A stretch of 64,000 bases of DNA, taken from positions 6,894,501 to 6,958,500 of the forward strand of contig NC_053416.1 in NCBI RefSeq assembly GCF_016859285.1, given 5' to 3'. The notes under the pieces were generated by a model, which saw only the letters and a program-made list of their open reading frames with translations, was not told where the DNA came from and searched no databases. The DNA is from Xiphias gladius. Its lineage: Eukaryota > Chordata > Actinopteri > Istiophoriformes > Xiphiidae. The position numbers and the translations under genes were made by a program. Positions 45,960-59,163 of the stretch are shown here, piece by piece (the stretch's first letter is position 1; each line of letters starts with the position of its first letter).

Positions 45960-48660
45960 AACTGTAGGCCCTATGCCAATGCAACATATGGACAACAGGA
46001 GAGTGTGCTTACACAAAAAAGAAAAACATATATAAACCTACGCCCCCCCCCCACTAATCCCACTAGTACAATGGATTAAAACCAGCTACGTCCTCAGACC
46101 TCTGTTCTTCCTTGCTTTCACATCCTAATCATCTGCCCTCCTGCCTCTTACGAATTACAGAAGAAGGTGATGGTCTAAACAAATTTATGGTTGCGGCGTA
46201 CACGAAACCTTCAAGGAATGATGAAGGCTGGCAGTGTAGACAGTCATCGCCAGAAAAACGACAGCCCAGATCCCTGTACAAATACTGTCTGAAACCAGTC
46301 ATTTTTATATGTGGAACGAAATATAAAAAGATAAATTACTTTTTGCAGCAAGGTAACTGCTGACGTTTTAGCCCACGGGCAAAAAGTTTCAGATATGAGT
46401 CTGGGATGGATGGTTGGTCGTAAAAAGCATATGGCTCTGACATATACAGACTTGATATTCCCATGCTCAAGCAATGATCATAAGAGAAAGATGGGCCGGT
46501 TCTATCATGCGAGCATTCAAAAATAGGTAACGCTGGCAACCCCTAAAACACTCAAAATCATGTCTTTACATAAAGTGAGAAATGACCAAAACAGACCCAA
46601 CAGATATCCACTGAACAGTGTTTTCTGCAGCACAGATTGGAAAAAAATGACAAAGTCTACACAGATTCCTAACAACACTGTCTCTTTTTTTCCCCTGATG
46701 ACAGAAACATAATGCCCCCTGAATTACATAAAAAAAAATTAAATAAATAATACAATGAGTTAACATTTTTAATGCATGTATCTAAGTCCCAAAATATTAA
46801 TCCAGAATGTATGAGCAAAACGCTGTGTGGCAACATATTGTTTTCCTACAATATCCGCCTGTAGCAACTAAAGCAGGGAAAGACTGAGGTCTTGGCTAAT
46901 TATTGAAAAAGTCAACAATGACATGAGGCACGAAACAGGATGTGCTGACTGTATTAACATTTGGCCGAAACAATGCTCTTAAACCTTTACCACGTGCTGT
47001 ATGTGGCCCAGCATGTGAACCCCAGTCTCAGATATGAAAGTCCTGCGCTCTGTTCACCTGCCATCCACCCCCGCCCACCTTCCTTACTTGCCCGTGGTCC
47101 ATAAACACGGCCTTTCCTCCACACGAAAAAAAACTATGAAACTGCTATGAAACATCCTCCTAGCAAATGCTAGAAATGTTCCTGGCAAAGCAAGTTAGCT
47201 GCACATATATTAAAGATCACTTCTAGGAGACAGGGATGATTCCTAAATATATTTATATCCAGTATGACTTTGAGATCTTCACTGCATTCACTCCGACACA
47301 GCTGAACACGTGGCCCGATGTGGGTCCACAGAGAGGCCTTCTTTATAGTACATGACCAACTCTCGGCCTCTGCTGAGGCTCTGTCATGTGCGGTTGTGTT
47401 TTGGTTTTGTAGTCCCTGGGAGCCTCGTGTGACAGCTCTTAGTGTGACAGAAGCTTGCTGTTGCACTGCATTCCCAAATGCACTCAGTGCTGCTTTTCCA
47501 CAGGGGCATGGTGTATCTGTCCCCCTCAATTAAACAGTGGGCTAACTGCGTGCGACCGACTAAGTCTTAATGAACTGTGCAGCTGGGACGATTGTGGATC
47601 TGCTTCTCTCAGCTCCGTTTCTCTCTGTAGTTCCTCTCTGACTTTAAGTGTTTACCTCTCAAGTTAGTTTTTGAACAGCAAACCCTTTTCAGCTCAGTGG
47701 ACCTAACTTCTCAGGTACTTAAGATTTGATTATACCCTGGAATGCCTCTCTTATACACACCTTTCATTACTTTTATTTGTGTTCATATTCTTTTTTTGGA
47801 GCATAAAAACTTGAAGACACAAACTCTGTTTCCAATAAGACACATCAGATTCAATCAGGGGGCCCTGGAGGCAGTGCCTTCTAAAACATAATGACTGCTA
47901 ATACTTGCTGATGCAGAGCAGTACCCATTTATTTAATTTAACATTTCTCATAGGCATCCCTGGAGTTTGCAAGCCCTTAACTACCAATTTATAGAGATTA
48001 CTGTAAGTATAACAACCTGTGATAAAGCATCGAACAGATGATGATGGTGAGCAACACCTGGCCAACATAACGCACTTCCTGCTCTGCTATTCTTCCTGCA
48101 ACAACAGCCTGAACTGTTATAAGCTGTAATGTGTGAAATCACATCACAGTTACTGTTTCATGCCTTGAGGCCACAAGCTCTGAATGTTTGCACTTTGTGC
48201 GGTTACATTAATAACAGGTCAACGTGTCTGTCATGTCTTGTTAAAACAATCCATACACATAGCAGCCCCTCAGATTATGCCTTCAGTACCGAAACCACGA
48301 AGTGTCGACATTTTGAGAAAATAAAGAGAAAGGCTGAATCCGGTGGGGGAGGAGCTATGCTCTGACTTGAACTGTAAAAACAATAATGTCCCCATTGATG
48401 TCAACGTTCGCAACTATCTGGTTACAGACAGAAAGATCAGCGGTTGGGAGACAGGTCCGTTTTCCCTGAAAGTGTAAACCGGCCCATTGCCGGGCTTGTT
48501 TATGTCGTTGTAAATCCACCGGGAGCCTCTGTGCATTAGCAGACGTTAGTTGATGTGCAGTGTCACAGTGAGTAACAGTGACCCTCACTTGGACCAGAGG
48601 GTGAGCTATAGTGCCCGGCTTTCTCTCTCGCTTGTACTGTGTGTGGAAACACAGCCTCCC
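45960..48660. other. intergenic, nothing recognised
   Basis: AT-rich with C-run 46043-46052 and scattered small ORFs (for example 47170-47529 minus). None shows a domain, signal peptide plus Cys pattern, or flanking splice logic that would support a gene. Confidence 0.45.
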
Positions 48661-48672
48661 TTTCACACATGC

Positions 48673-48705
48673 CCTCTCTCTGTCTCTCTCTCTCTCTATC
48701 TCTGT
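48673..48705. repeat. (TC)n simple repeat
   Basis: A run of ctctctctgtctctctctct-like sequence. It produces a spurious Arg/Glu-rich minus-strand ORF (48355-48819). Confidence 0.8.
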
Positions 48706-48719
48706 TTTTAGTTTCTCAG

Positions 48720-50935
48720 GTGAAGAGTTGTTTTTCTCCCATTCTATTTCATCCCAGTTCCCCTCCTGCAATTCTCCTTCTGAAATTGCTTGCTTACATG
48801 TACCTCTCTGTTCTCTCACTCAGACGTTTCAAAACATTCTCACATTAAGAATCTTCTAATCGCGTCGCTGGTTAAGAGGGACGCTGGATTACCTCGCTTA
48901 AACTGCTGCCACCGTGACCCAACTCCAGATAAGCAGCATAAAAAATTCCACGGATGGATGGAAACTTCCAAGGGTTAGAGAGTTATTTGGTAAGAACTCT
49001 CTCTATAATATTATATTGAATTGCAAAACTACCGGATCGACAAAGATGAGGTACCAGCGGCAGAGTATTAAACGAAGTTGAGTGAGTGAAATACAAGCGA
49101 GCCACACAGAGGCATAAACCAAGAGCTTTGATATGGCCCAACAGACACATTTCTTTCCCATGTTCAAAGACCCTTCTCTCCCACTTCACTTTATCCACCC
49201 AATCTCCTTATCCTCTATTTCCATTATTGAGAATGCAGCATGACAGATTAAGTTGGACTTGATCCACAAATCATTCTTCCTAATTAGATTCCACAGTTAA
49301 ACTTGCGCATGCATTAAATGCAGTATATAGTCTTTAGGAGAGGGCCAGAAATCAATCAAGGTTCTTAATTATAGACTTTATTCAAAAGAGGGACACAGAA
49401 TTACATTTTCAAGACTTGCTTCTCTTAATTAAGTTACATATGTTCTCTGCCTTTTATGTGCCTGCATTTCTGTAGCCCTTTATCTCTTGCTGTTCTCTCC
49501 ACCAGAACCTCCTTCCCCTCTTCATACCCTGATCAGGTAGGAAGCGCATGAATGTTAATGGATAAATCAGAACTGTTCACAGCTGCTGCGGGATCATCAT
49601 TTGGCATATTATCAGACTTTTATGAACTCACATAGCCACTGATTCAAATTCATTCAGATTTTATGATCTAAAAAGAGAATCACGGCGTCAACTAAAGGCA
49701 TTAGGATTTATCCTCCGGGGACAATGAATACCCTTAGCTAATCTGGCAATCTGCTCACTGTTATTAATGTCTTTTCCTGCACCAGAGCGCCGGATGGACA
49801 AAAAGACCACAGATTTGTTAGAATTTAGGTCAGCAATAATGTGGGGGAGGTAATTGACTCTGGTTTTCAATTGGTTTCACTGTATCTTATACAAAAGAGG
49901 TTCAACACTGAAAAACATTTTTTTTTTTTTGTCCTTAAGAAATTAGTGTTCCAGGAAAATAGTTTGCCCTTAGTTGAACGGAAGGAAAATGTATAATCAC
50001 TTTGAAGACCTTGGATAAGACTCAAATTGATCAAGACCAGATTGACAGTGACACCATTACAAGATGCGTACGTGTGTCCTGGTTTGTTTCTTTGTGTTTA
50101 TTATATGTTTATGTAAGCATGATTATGAAATGCAGTGATACGTGTATGAATTTCCCCCGCAGCTGTTATTCAGTATGTCGGTCTTACACATTATGTAGGA
50201 CACATTAAAGTCCATAAGGAACAGAATGGCAGTCGCAAGTGTGAGTCAGAAACATACATGTATACATTAGAGCCAGCATAGGCAGAAGGTCTCATGCTGA
50301 GTGTGAACTAAACCCTTTAGTGTTGCCAGCTCTTTCATTACCACCTTAACTTGATTTATACCCAGGCTTAAGTGTTTTCTTGTGACTGTATGCCTGCCCA
50401 TTTCTTTTTCCTCGTCGACAGTTGCAATCCATGAACTGTATTTTTCCTTTGGTAGTGATGGATCCCAGTGATGGTTTCATCAGGGAGTTTTTCGCGGGTT
50501 AAGTTAATCGCTAATATCCACCAGCCTCCAGATCCAAATTATATTTACCTGAGACATGAAATCTGAGTAAGAATCACTCCCTTTGTCACCTTTAAAATTT
50601 AATTAGTGGTTCTTCTCTAAAGCAGCTTTAAACAGTTTCATTGTTGTATGCATAAGAAAATGGAACTTTAAATTGGTTATTGATTATATCCATTTTTTTC
50701 TGTCATGAAAGCAGTGGGAGACGTGGTTTATGACTACATGAAAAATGAAACAATATCAGCAAATTCTATATCATTAGCACTACTTCACTTAGTACCCTAT
50801 CATTTCAAACCCTGTATAAAATTCCTATTATATAATACTCCTTTAATATCCCTGTTGGGAACATATCTGCTCGATTTCCTTCCCATTTTTACAGCGGCCT
50901 TGCAAATTAGAGAGCAATGGAACCAACTCCAGTTG
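48720..50935. other. non-coding stretch, possible conserved elements
   Basis: No coding signal. Around 49205-49330 and 49545-49865 the base composition is balanced and repeat-free with many TAAT/ATTA and octamer-like words, unlike the repeat-rich surroundings. Such texture is often seen in conserved non-coding enhancers, but only a cross-species alignment can show that. Confidence 0.25.
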
Positions 50936-50964
50936 AAACAACAACAACAACAACAACAACAAAA
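50936..50964. repeat. (CAA)n trinucleotide repeat
   Basis: About nine caa/aca units in a row, within an unsupported plus-strand ORF where they would read as poly-Gln. Confidence 0.85.
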
Positions 50965-50969
50965 TCTGT

Positions 50970-53900
50970 AAAACAAATTAACATTGATTGTATTCTACAT
51001 CTGCACTAAACTGTTCAATGGTATGAAACTAAATTGGGTATAAAATTAAACTTTTTATTCAATGTCTCAAAAATTAATTAAATAAAACTTAATTACAGCC
51101 AAAAAGCAGCAAAGAGAGAGGGAAGCAAGGGGCTCATTCAAGGGGTAACAGACAGACAACATTGTTGGGTCATGGCAATGCAACAAGAAATAGAAGGTTG
51201 TAAGAAAAAAAGAAAATGCATAGCCAGCTGCATGATGTTATATACGTATCTTTAAATACAGAACAAGGACATTGCCTATTGGATAAATCAAAGAGAGTTT
51301 TAAATAAGCAAAAAACAATAACATTTAATTGATTATAAAAAGAGGAAAGCAGGGTGGGATTTCATGGGGGTGTGGGGAGTGTGGGTTGACTTCCCCATAA
51401 AACCTGCCATTGTTCCGTCAGTAAGGCGCAATTTTCGTTAACCGCTGATGTTTCATTTACTGTTACAGTCTGGAAAAGATTTACCATTATCAACGTTGGT
51501 CCATTGTCTCCAAAACAAATAGCCAGATTTTGATGCGATTAGCTCTGAATATTCATGGCCCCAAGATAATGGATCCTACTACTTTGAGCAACCTCCTGAC
51601 CAATTATTCCCCTTGTATACAGCAAAACCAAAACCTAACTGCAGTGCTGTCGCTTGATACCTTCTGAGAACTGTCCTCCACGAGCCAGAGGAAGTAATGC
51701 ATTTGACATTTTCAGCAGCAGTAACAGCTGGTTGTCTCAAACACACAAGAGACTGGTAGTTTAGTCAGAAACTGCACCACCAGAAAATTTAAGTTAAGAG
51801 AGCCACCCTTGGGATAAATAGAGATGCTTGATAGTCTGCAATACAGATGTGGCTTAGTGTCTTTTGGCCTGGATAGGTCTGGTCATACCAGCAGATTAGG
51901 TAGCTATGAAAGACAATGAATAATTTTTTTCATCCAGCATAATGTTACTGGGAGTTGAATTAGCCTAGGAATGCGTACTGTTGTGTAAAAGAAAAGGTAG
52001 TAATAGCTCACACATTCCACCAATTTTCTGCTTTCGCAAGTGTAAAAAGAAAGTATTCATTGTGATGGTTGTTTCAAGAATAAAAATCTCGACAAAGTAA
52101 GATAAAAATGAGAAGTAAGACACTGGAGGGAATGCATAATGATGCATCATTAACGAGTCAGATTTTTGTCTAATGTAATCCATCCTTTCATCTCACAGGA
52201 CGCATACTGCAGTTGGGGAATTGAAAGCCACAGTTAAATACTGATGGATGCATACCAAATGATGTACAGCTTCTAAGATTAATCACTGAGTAACCTCGCT
52301 TCGAAGCTTAATCTGGGATTAAGGTATGATGACTGCTGGGAGTACGTGACAGCTATGCATGAGTCTCTGCGGCAATATGAGGTTCTAGGGCATTTTCCAT
52401 CGAATGCAGGGAGATACCCTACTCTTCAGAAGCTTGCATTTGAGAATCTGAGGACCTAATTAACATAGTGCACTCTAAATATGAATCGATGTATCGATTT
52501 ACCCTGAATAGGGTACATACTGTGATTATGTATATATTCCTCCTTATTGTGTTTTAAATGATGTTCTAATGCATTTTCTCGTCTTTGAGTTGCTTCATGT
52601 TTGAAAGTTGCCGTTCAAATAAACCTGCCCTGTCTAAAAAAGTTTCAACATATTTTAGCAAGGTTAAGGTTTATAAAAAGCAACGGTTATTCCAGTTGTG
52701 GTGTGAGAACTGAAAATGAAATTCAGTGTTCACATTCCTTGAATTAAACTCAAAACCATGGTTCACCCGCAGGTGTTTTCACTTTTATTTGGGACGGTTA
52801 GACCTCCTCTGGGGTGGAGGGCATGTAGAGGCAACACTTGACTGATGACTCCCAGTAGCTCCTAGTTTGTTTTGTTGCACCTGTTACGGCAACAACTTGC
52901 ACCTTAATTTATTTATTTTTTTAATATATATATGTGCAGTTTATTGACTGCCCAGTGTCAGCCTGACAAGAGGTCTAATCAGAATAAAAACCTTTACATC
53001 CAAGAGTGTTCTCAGCATTGCTGTAGTTATGTCCTTAGTTTCAAGTCACAAAGTGCAATAAATGAATCTCTTCTAACAGAACACCAATCACTTTCTCTAT
53101 GTGCATTATTATAGGAAAAACTCACAAAGGGGTAGAAATTTTCACACATCAAAGCTGTTTTTACAGCTGAATGGAATCAATTTGCAAACATAAACTGGTT
53201 CCGAATGCTGAAATCACCTGAAAATTAGTGTTTGTCCTTAAGGGCAAGAAGAGAGGCTTCAGTGAATTAAAAAGCGAAAAGCACAATGTAAGTCTCCACA
53301 AGGAATATTAGAAGATATTTAGAACTCCTTGTAATCTTGTTTCATCTATTTCCACACCGGCTGGGGAATGAATTTCAAAGACTGACACTTAAATGAATAA
53401 TGCTGTCCTTCTATCCTTCACCTCGAATTTCTGAGTGGAATAAATTTCCCTGAACAACCTGTGGAGGTTTCTACCTTTGCTCAAATCGTGATACAGAACT
53501 TTTCTTTTCCAAAGTCAACACTCACAATTGTGTATATGTAAAAACTGAATGCCCAAACAAACAAAGTCACAAAACAGCAACAAAAACAACAACAACAATG
53601 AAAAAAATAAAAGATCAAAATAAAACAGTAAAAATGCTATGTATAATTGTCAGGTGGGCCTGGTACTACAAATGAGCAAGACTTGATTTCATGAAAAAGA
53701 GTTTCTAGCGAATTGATTTTTTTTTTTTTTTTGCTTTAATTTTTTTAGATATTTTAAACACCTGTGATATTACATTCTGCCCCGCATTTGATGTTACATG
53801 AAAGGATATTCTGATGGCTACGCAGTCTCCCGGGAAAAAAAATGGACCAATCTGATGATCTATGCCTCAGTGTTGTTAAAGGTTGTAGGGTCAAACAGGT

Positions 53901-53995
53901 CATTTTTCATTCTCTCTGTTCATGTGTGTGCAGATCCTGATTTTAGTCACGACTACAATTTGGACAAAACGTACACATTTTTTTGTTTTTTGTTT
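50970..53995. other. intergenic, nothing recognised
   Basis: AT-rich with a poly-T run near 53718-53732 and an (aac)n patch near 53578-53598. No exon or known repeat family identified. Confidence 0.45.
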
Positions 53996-53999
53996 GTTG

Positions 54000-54135
54000 T
54001 TGTTTATCTATCCATTTTCCTTGCCAACCTGCTTATCCTGTTCAGGGTCACAGGTGGCTCCTGCCTACTCCAGCATGCATTTGGCGAATGCTGGGTATCT
54101 TCAACAGGGTGCCGGTCTATCTCAGTGTGCTCGAA
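54000..54135 (+). repeat. dispersed fish repeat (cttatcctgttcagggtca family)
   Basis: Reads ctatccattttccttgccaa, ctgcttatcctgttcagggtcac, agcatgcatttggcgaatgctgg and agggtgccggtctatct. This is a very common fish interspersed consensus. The two plus ORFs crossing it (53798-54139, 53922-54179) owe their length to it. Confidence 0.65.
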
Positions 54136-54318
54136 ATAGGCACGTGTATGTTTTAAACAATGAAAAAATATGGAAATAGCCTTGGGGATATCATTTTGAA
54201 AACCTGGGATAAAAAGAGGATCTCGTGTTTTTGTCACATTAGTTGAATCTGCACCATTATATGCGATGATGGTTCCCAGAAAGCATTTCCCATGTTTACC
54301 ACAAACAAATAAATTACT

Positions 54319-54347
54319 TGATTACTTACTTACTTACTTACTTACCT
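54319..54347. repeat. (TTAC)n tetranucleotide repeat
   Basis: Six or so ttac units. Confidence 0.85.
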
Positions 54348-54897
54348 GATTTCGGTTTAAGGCAAGGTCTTAACATGATGTGCCAAACTGGGTTTTTCAT
54401 AAATCCACCGAGTTCCCTTCGTCAGATTGACGCAGCGAGCAAAATTATTTGTTAGACTCCAGTGTAACGACAGGTTGATACTGGTGCATTCAATCTGTTG
54501 TTTAATGTTGGTGCACTGAGCAAATTGTGTTTGTCTGCAACAACGTATAAAGAGGACTTTAATGCCAGTGGTGTGAATTCTCCTCTACATATACTTTTTG
54601 TGACAAGTTAGATCGGTTATACAATGCTTGCGTCACTAGGTTTTCATTAGAGTCTTTCTACATTACATAAGAAAGGTTTTGTAAATAGCTCCATGGCAAA
54701 TTGCCTGATGTGTGTGAGGCCTTTCTTGAGGATTGAACTTAGCTGGCCAGAGGGGAGTTTAGACTCTGTCAAATCTCACACGGGCCACATGTTAATGTGA
54801 GCTGTATGACCCGGGGGAAGTTCTGGGTGCTTAAATTACTTCCAAAAAGAAAATAAAAAGAACTGTATAAATAAATGCCAGGAGGACCCTCTTCTAT

Positions 54898-55035
54898 GCT
54901 CACTCACACACACACACACACACATATTCAGCCACAGACACAGGATAAAATTCCCAGCAGTCTTCACTCTCTCTCTCTCTGTCTCTCTCTCTCTCTCTCT
55001 CTTTCTCTCAAACACACACACACACACACACACAC
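54898..55035. repeat. (CA)n and (TC)n compound microsatellite
   Basis: A (CA)n run (54901-54924), a (TC)n run (54967-55009) and a second (CA)n run (55012-55034) in close order. The minus ORF at 54836-55033 is low-complexity translation of it. Confidence 0.9.
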
Positions 55036-55039
55036 TTTA

Positions 55040-57070
55040 TATTTGAGGTTTTGATTACACTTGAATTGAGATTAAAAAATTTATCTTCTGTCTTAAGTGC
55101 CCTTTGTAAGAGATGTGAGCATATTAATGATTCATACCCAAGTGAAGGATCAGTCAACTAATCAAGTTATTCAAAACTTATTACTCATTCCGGCTTACTG
55201 TATAAAAATGGCAGTTATTCCCAGACGGTTAATGCGATTTTTTGTGAAACACCTTGAATTAAAGCTGAAGGTCTACACATCAGTCACAGCTTGATTTGTT
55301 TTTTTTTTTCCAAATCCATTGTGGTGGTGTACAGAGGCAAAAGTACGTACTGCAGAACTGTACTACCAATGAACTTTAATTGCGGCCTATACTGTGTGTG
55401 ATTAGATATTATTTCAACCCACTGATTGTACTGAATATCATCAAGATTACATTTCCTCCAAGGTTTAAGGTTGTACAATTACTTGCCATTTCAAACAAGT
55501 ACTTTGCCAACCCGTGGCGTATTGAAGATGATTTTTGGACTGTGTGTGCCATTTAAATGGACAGTCTGTGGAAATACAGTTGTCTCTCTGAGAGACACTT
55601 GTGAGGCAGGTGGAGTCAGGATTGTTTTACCACAGAAAAGAAAAAAGGCCCCCGCTGTGCCTTGAAAAATCATTCATGTTCAAATCCAAACAAATATGAA
55701 CCACTCAAATCTGTTCTTCACGATGTCTGCAAAAACAGGCCCCGAAACAATACTGAGGTAAAAACACTTGGTGTTGGCACTGACATGGTCAGAAATCACA
55801 GCACTTTTCATAATAGCTTTTCACATCTTGCTATCCCACTGTAACAAATAATGGCGGCAGAGATATCACCGACCAACCATCTTCAGTTCAGTCTGATTAT
55901 GTGACAGCCATTTTGTCCAAACTGTGTCAGTTGCTGATTTAAAGGTAGTGTGCATAATTAAGGTTCAACACTGACCTACTTCATGAGTCACAATAATATT
56001 GATGTAAATTCTAGATATTTAATCAAACCATTTATTTTTTGTGATCTCTGTGGCACAATTTTTTTTTTTTTTTACTAATTGTGGTGCTAAAGTAGTGTTC
56101 ATGACATTTTATTAGATATCTGTGTCCCTTAATATTTTCCCTTTGTATGTTCTTATAATTATACATAATGATAGCACCCAGGGCTTCAAGGTAACACAGA
56201 GCAGTCTGCTCTAATGTAATACACAAACATGCCATTGTATTTTTTTCTTGTGTAGTTATAAAAAAGGACACTTGATCATTATGCCCACACATCCTTCACC
56301 CTATATTTACCTTTTAAAATGCATTAGGCATCCACTTGTAGCTCAGAGTTATGCAAAATATCCACTCACAGCTATGAAATTCATAGGTCAGTGGACTCCA
56401 CTGGTTGCTATTTGATTGAAATGCTGTACTCATACCTAAATTGGTTTGGTCCTTTATTCTCGGTCTTCTACTTTTGTTGTAACAAGTGAAAATCTAACTT
56501 GTTCCTAACTAGCTTCAGTGGCATTCATAGATATAAACAACAGGCAACACTACCCATTGACACGACAAGTAGTCTTGGTGTAGCAAGATGTCAAATTGTT
56601 TGTTTACAGTCTCAGATTCGATTTGATCCAGGGCTGGCAATAGCCAGTGTGACGCTCAGAGCTCAGCTGAGCATGTGCTGCAGGGGGCTCTCTATTTAAT
56701 AACATGTGGACCTGACACCGGGAAGGTAAAGGGTAGGGTTGGGTGCAATGCCTGATGGGCAAAGAGCAATTCTAGGGCGCTTGGAATATTAAACATAGCC
56801 CCAAGATATGTTACCATTGGCCCCCCTTTAAACCATGGAATTGTAACCATCCAAGCCTTTGCCTGTGTTTGCAGGCTTACTAAAGAAATATTCCAGTCTA
56901 TGATCAACTCTGGGAAAAGCAGAACAGCTGAGCAGAGAGTTTGAACCCAAATGCAGACACAGAGGTGAGTTAGTTTAAACAATCTTTACCTGGTCAAAGG
57001 ACAGGACAGATCAGTTCATTGTGGGCACCTTAACCCCTTGGCCAACAGGGTGCCTCCTGCTTCCCTGTCT
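55040..57070. other. intergenic, nothing recognised
   Basis: AT-rich, poly-T run at 56060-56073. Short overlapping ORFs at 55471-55673 and 56692-56982 lack any recognisable motif. Confidence 0.45.
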
Positions 57071-57074
57071 TTAA

Positions 57075-57654
57075 ACTCACCGAGCACTTTATTAGGAACA
57101 CCTCTACGCCTGCTTATGCGTGCAGTTATCCAATCAGCCAATCACATGGCAGCAGTGAAATGTATGAAATCATGCAGATGCAGATCAGGAGCTTCAGTGA
57201 ATGTTCACATCAAACATCAGAATGGGGAAAAAAAATTTGATCTCGGTGACTTTGACTGTGACATGATTGTTGGTGACAGACAGGCTGGTTTGAGTATTTC
57301 TGAAAGTGTTGATCTCCTGGGATTTTCACGCACAACAGGCTCTAGAGTTTACTCAGAATGGTGACAAAAACAAAAAATATTGAGTTCTGTAGTCAGAAAC
57401 ACATTGTTGATGAGAGAGGTCAGAGGAGAATGGTCTCGGGGATGTGGTAGAACAGGGAGACTGGCAGCATGAATGTGCAGCTGACAGATCTGCAGAAATG
57501 ACGTGATGCGATCACATCAACACGGACCAGAATCTCAATGGAGTATTTCAGCACCTTGTGGAATCAATGACGCGAAGAACTGAAGCTGTTTTAAGAGCAA
57601 AGGGAGGCCCTGCCCATTATTGTTATGGTGTTCCTATTAAAGTGCTCATTGAGT
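57075..57654 (+). mobile_element. internally deleted Tc1-like transposon with both ends
   Basis: Left end actcaccgagcactttatta ggaacacc (57075-57102) and right end ggtgttcctattaaagtgct cattgagt (57628-57654) are inverted repeats with few mismatches. Between them the plus strand keeps the start of a Tc1-type transposase helix-turn-helix (MIVGDRQAGLSISESVDLLG then FSRTTGSRVYSEW, 57263-57361) and the C-terminal end (FQHLVES then TRRTEAVLRAKGGP, 57546-57612). The catalytic DDE core is missing and the two parts are out of frame. It is a dead, roughly 580-bp copy that could only be moved in trans. Confidence 0.85.
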
Positions 57655-58064
57655 TTACTGCCTTGGTTTAATTTTGAATGTACAGTATATAATTGCCTTT
57701 GTTTATTTTTACAGATACTTAACTTAAAATTAATAGTTAACGATTTGTTTTATTTGTTACTGACTATGTCTTTACATATATATATATTTAAAGCAAAACT
57801 TTGTTGTAGTTTTCTGTCTGTTTGGTTTGTAGAAGGAGAAAGAGAGAGAGAGAGTGACAACAGAAAAAGAGACAGAAAGAGGGAGGTTATGGTGACAGGC
57901 TGTACTCCTGCAGCTTATGGACACTGTTCCGGAAATACAGATACAAGACGGCATGGGGTAATACATTAATTAAGCTGAGTACAGTACATTCACAAAGCAT
58001 CTGTTGCCACATCTAAATGAGCTGCATATGGATATTCTAGTATGTCTTAGTAACCTAAATGATC

Positions 58065-58340
58065 TTATAGGTCATTTCTCCCTACCCTCAGATGTGATCC
58101 ATACGAGCGTACGAGCGGCAGGAGTCCTGTACCTTCTTTGTCACGGCAACAGTAACAAATGGGAGCAGCTCTCGTGATCAGGTCAATGGGCAGATGGTAA
58201 CTGAGGTGACAAAGATGTGTTTTGATGGCTGCTGGACAGGTGGAGAATTGCATGGTCAGGAAAGGAGTTATGGCAATAGCCTTACTACATAGCTGTAGGC
58301 AGAGGATGAGAGAGATGAGTGCGGAATAACAGCAAGTCAT
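58065..58340 (-). CDS. hypothetical small Cys-rich secreted-like ORF, 91 aa
   Basis: I do not recognise this protein. The ORF starts MTCCYSALISLILCLQLCSKAI, which has the length and hydrophobicity of a signal peptide. The remainder is about 68 residues with six Cys, including an LCHLSYHL and an ICYCCRDKE segment. A splice-donor-like AGG|gtaggg lies near the 3' side (around 58083-58090), so it could be a first coding exon whose partner I cannot identify. The next frame upstream shows no TATA box. It lies in a gene-poor, repeat-rich stretch and could be chance. A plus ORF starts almost back to back at 58339. Confidence 0.2.
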   Translation of the reverse strand: MTCCYSALISLILCLQLCSKAIAITPFLTMQFSTCPAAIKTHLCHLSYHLPIDLITRAAPICYCCRDKEGTGLLPLVRSYGSHLRVGRNDL

Positions 58341-58495
58341 GGCACAGCAGGCCAGTATCCCTTGGAATTACATCCATATTGAGCGATTATGCACCTCACA
58401 ATTTACTGTATGTCCAGTGTCAGTGTTCACTGTCACTGCAGGACGGAAGTGGCGTGGACTTTACTTAGCGACACAGAAGTTAATGGTGAGGAAGT

Positions 58496-58525
58496 TGGGG
58501 TGGTGGAAGAAATTCCACCACCCCA
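58496..58525. repeat. 12-bp perfect inverted repeat
   Basis: tggggtggtgga (58496-58507) and tccaccacccca (58514-58525) flank a 6-base loop (agaaat). Stable stem-loop; no context suggests a function. Confidence 0.5.
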
Positions 58526-59163
58526 GCAGCTATAAAAGGGAACTTCTGTATAGCCTCAAACTACTTTTAAACAACTATTCAAATGAAAAACTGAGCAATC
58601 ACTCTTGTTTTGAATTGGACGGGGGAAGCAAGCTATGGTTGGATGATAAGCAAAATAAATGGGGAAACTCCCGAAGAACCTTGGGCAAGTTGTTTTTCGG
58701 TCTGACTGTACTATAAGCACCATTAATTACAATGCCCATTATCCTTAGTATTACAGTACATCATAGTCAAGACCGCCATAAATCTGTCCATAGTCTTAAT
58801 GAAACCAGTACATACAGAACAATATATCATCCAGGACAATCTGAGCTATAGTCCATACTAGAGAATTCAGTCAAATGCCTTTATATGGGAAAAAGGGACA
58901 ACTCTTAATTTTCCTGCAATTTACTCAAAGTGTAGAAGCACAGAAATAATCAGAGCTGTGAATATTTTCCATTTTCTATCTATTCTGCTTCTAAAGAACC
59001 ATCATTTTTTTGATCGCTTTTTCATACCTTGATCATAAGTGGTCTGAATTGAAACATGTTTGTTTGAACAGTAGGGCACTGGCATCAATTATGAAGTTTT
59101 TTTTCCTCTCTTTTCAGATACAGTGTTCTGTGCCCCTTGGTGCGAGTACAGGTTTTGATGCTT

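Noticed and set aside
48355-48819. 154-codon minus ORF, Arg/Glu-rich
   Set aside because: Low-complexity translation of a (TC)n repeat; no recognisable fold, no flanking exon, and a plus ORF overlaps it.
53798-54179. 113- and 85-codon plus ORFs
   Set aside because: Their length comes from a common dispersed repeat at 54000-54135.
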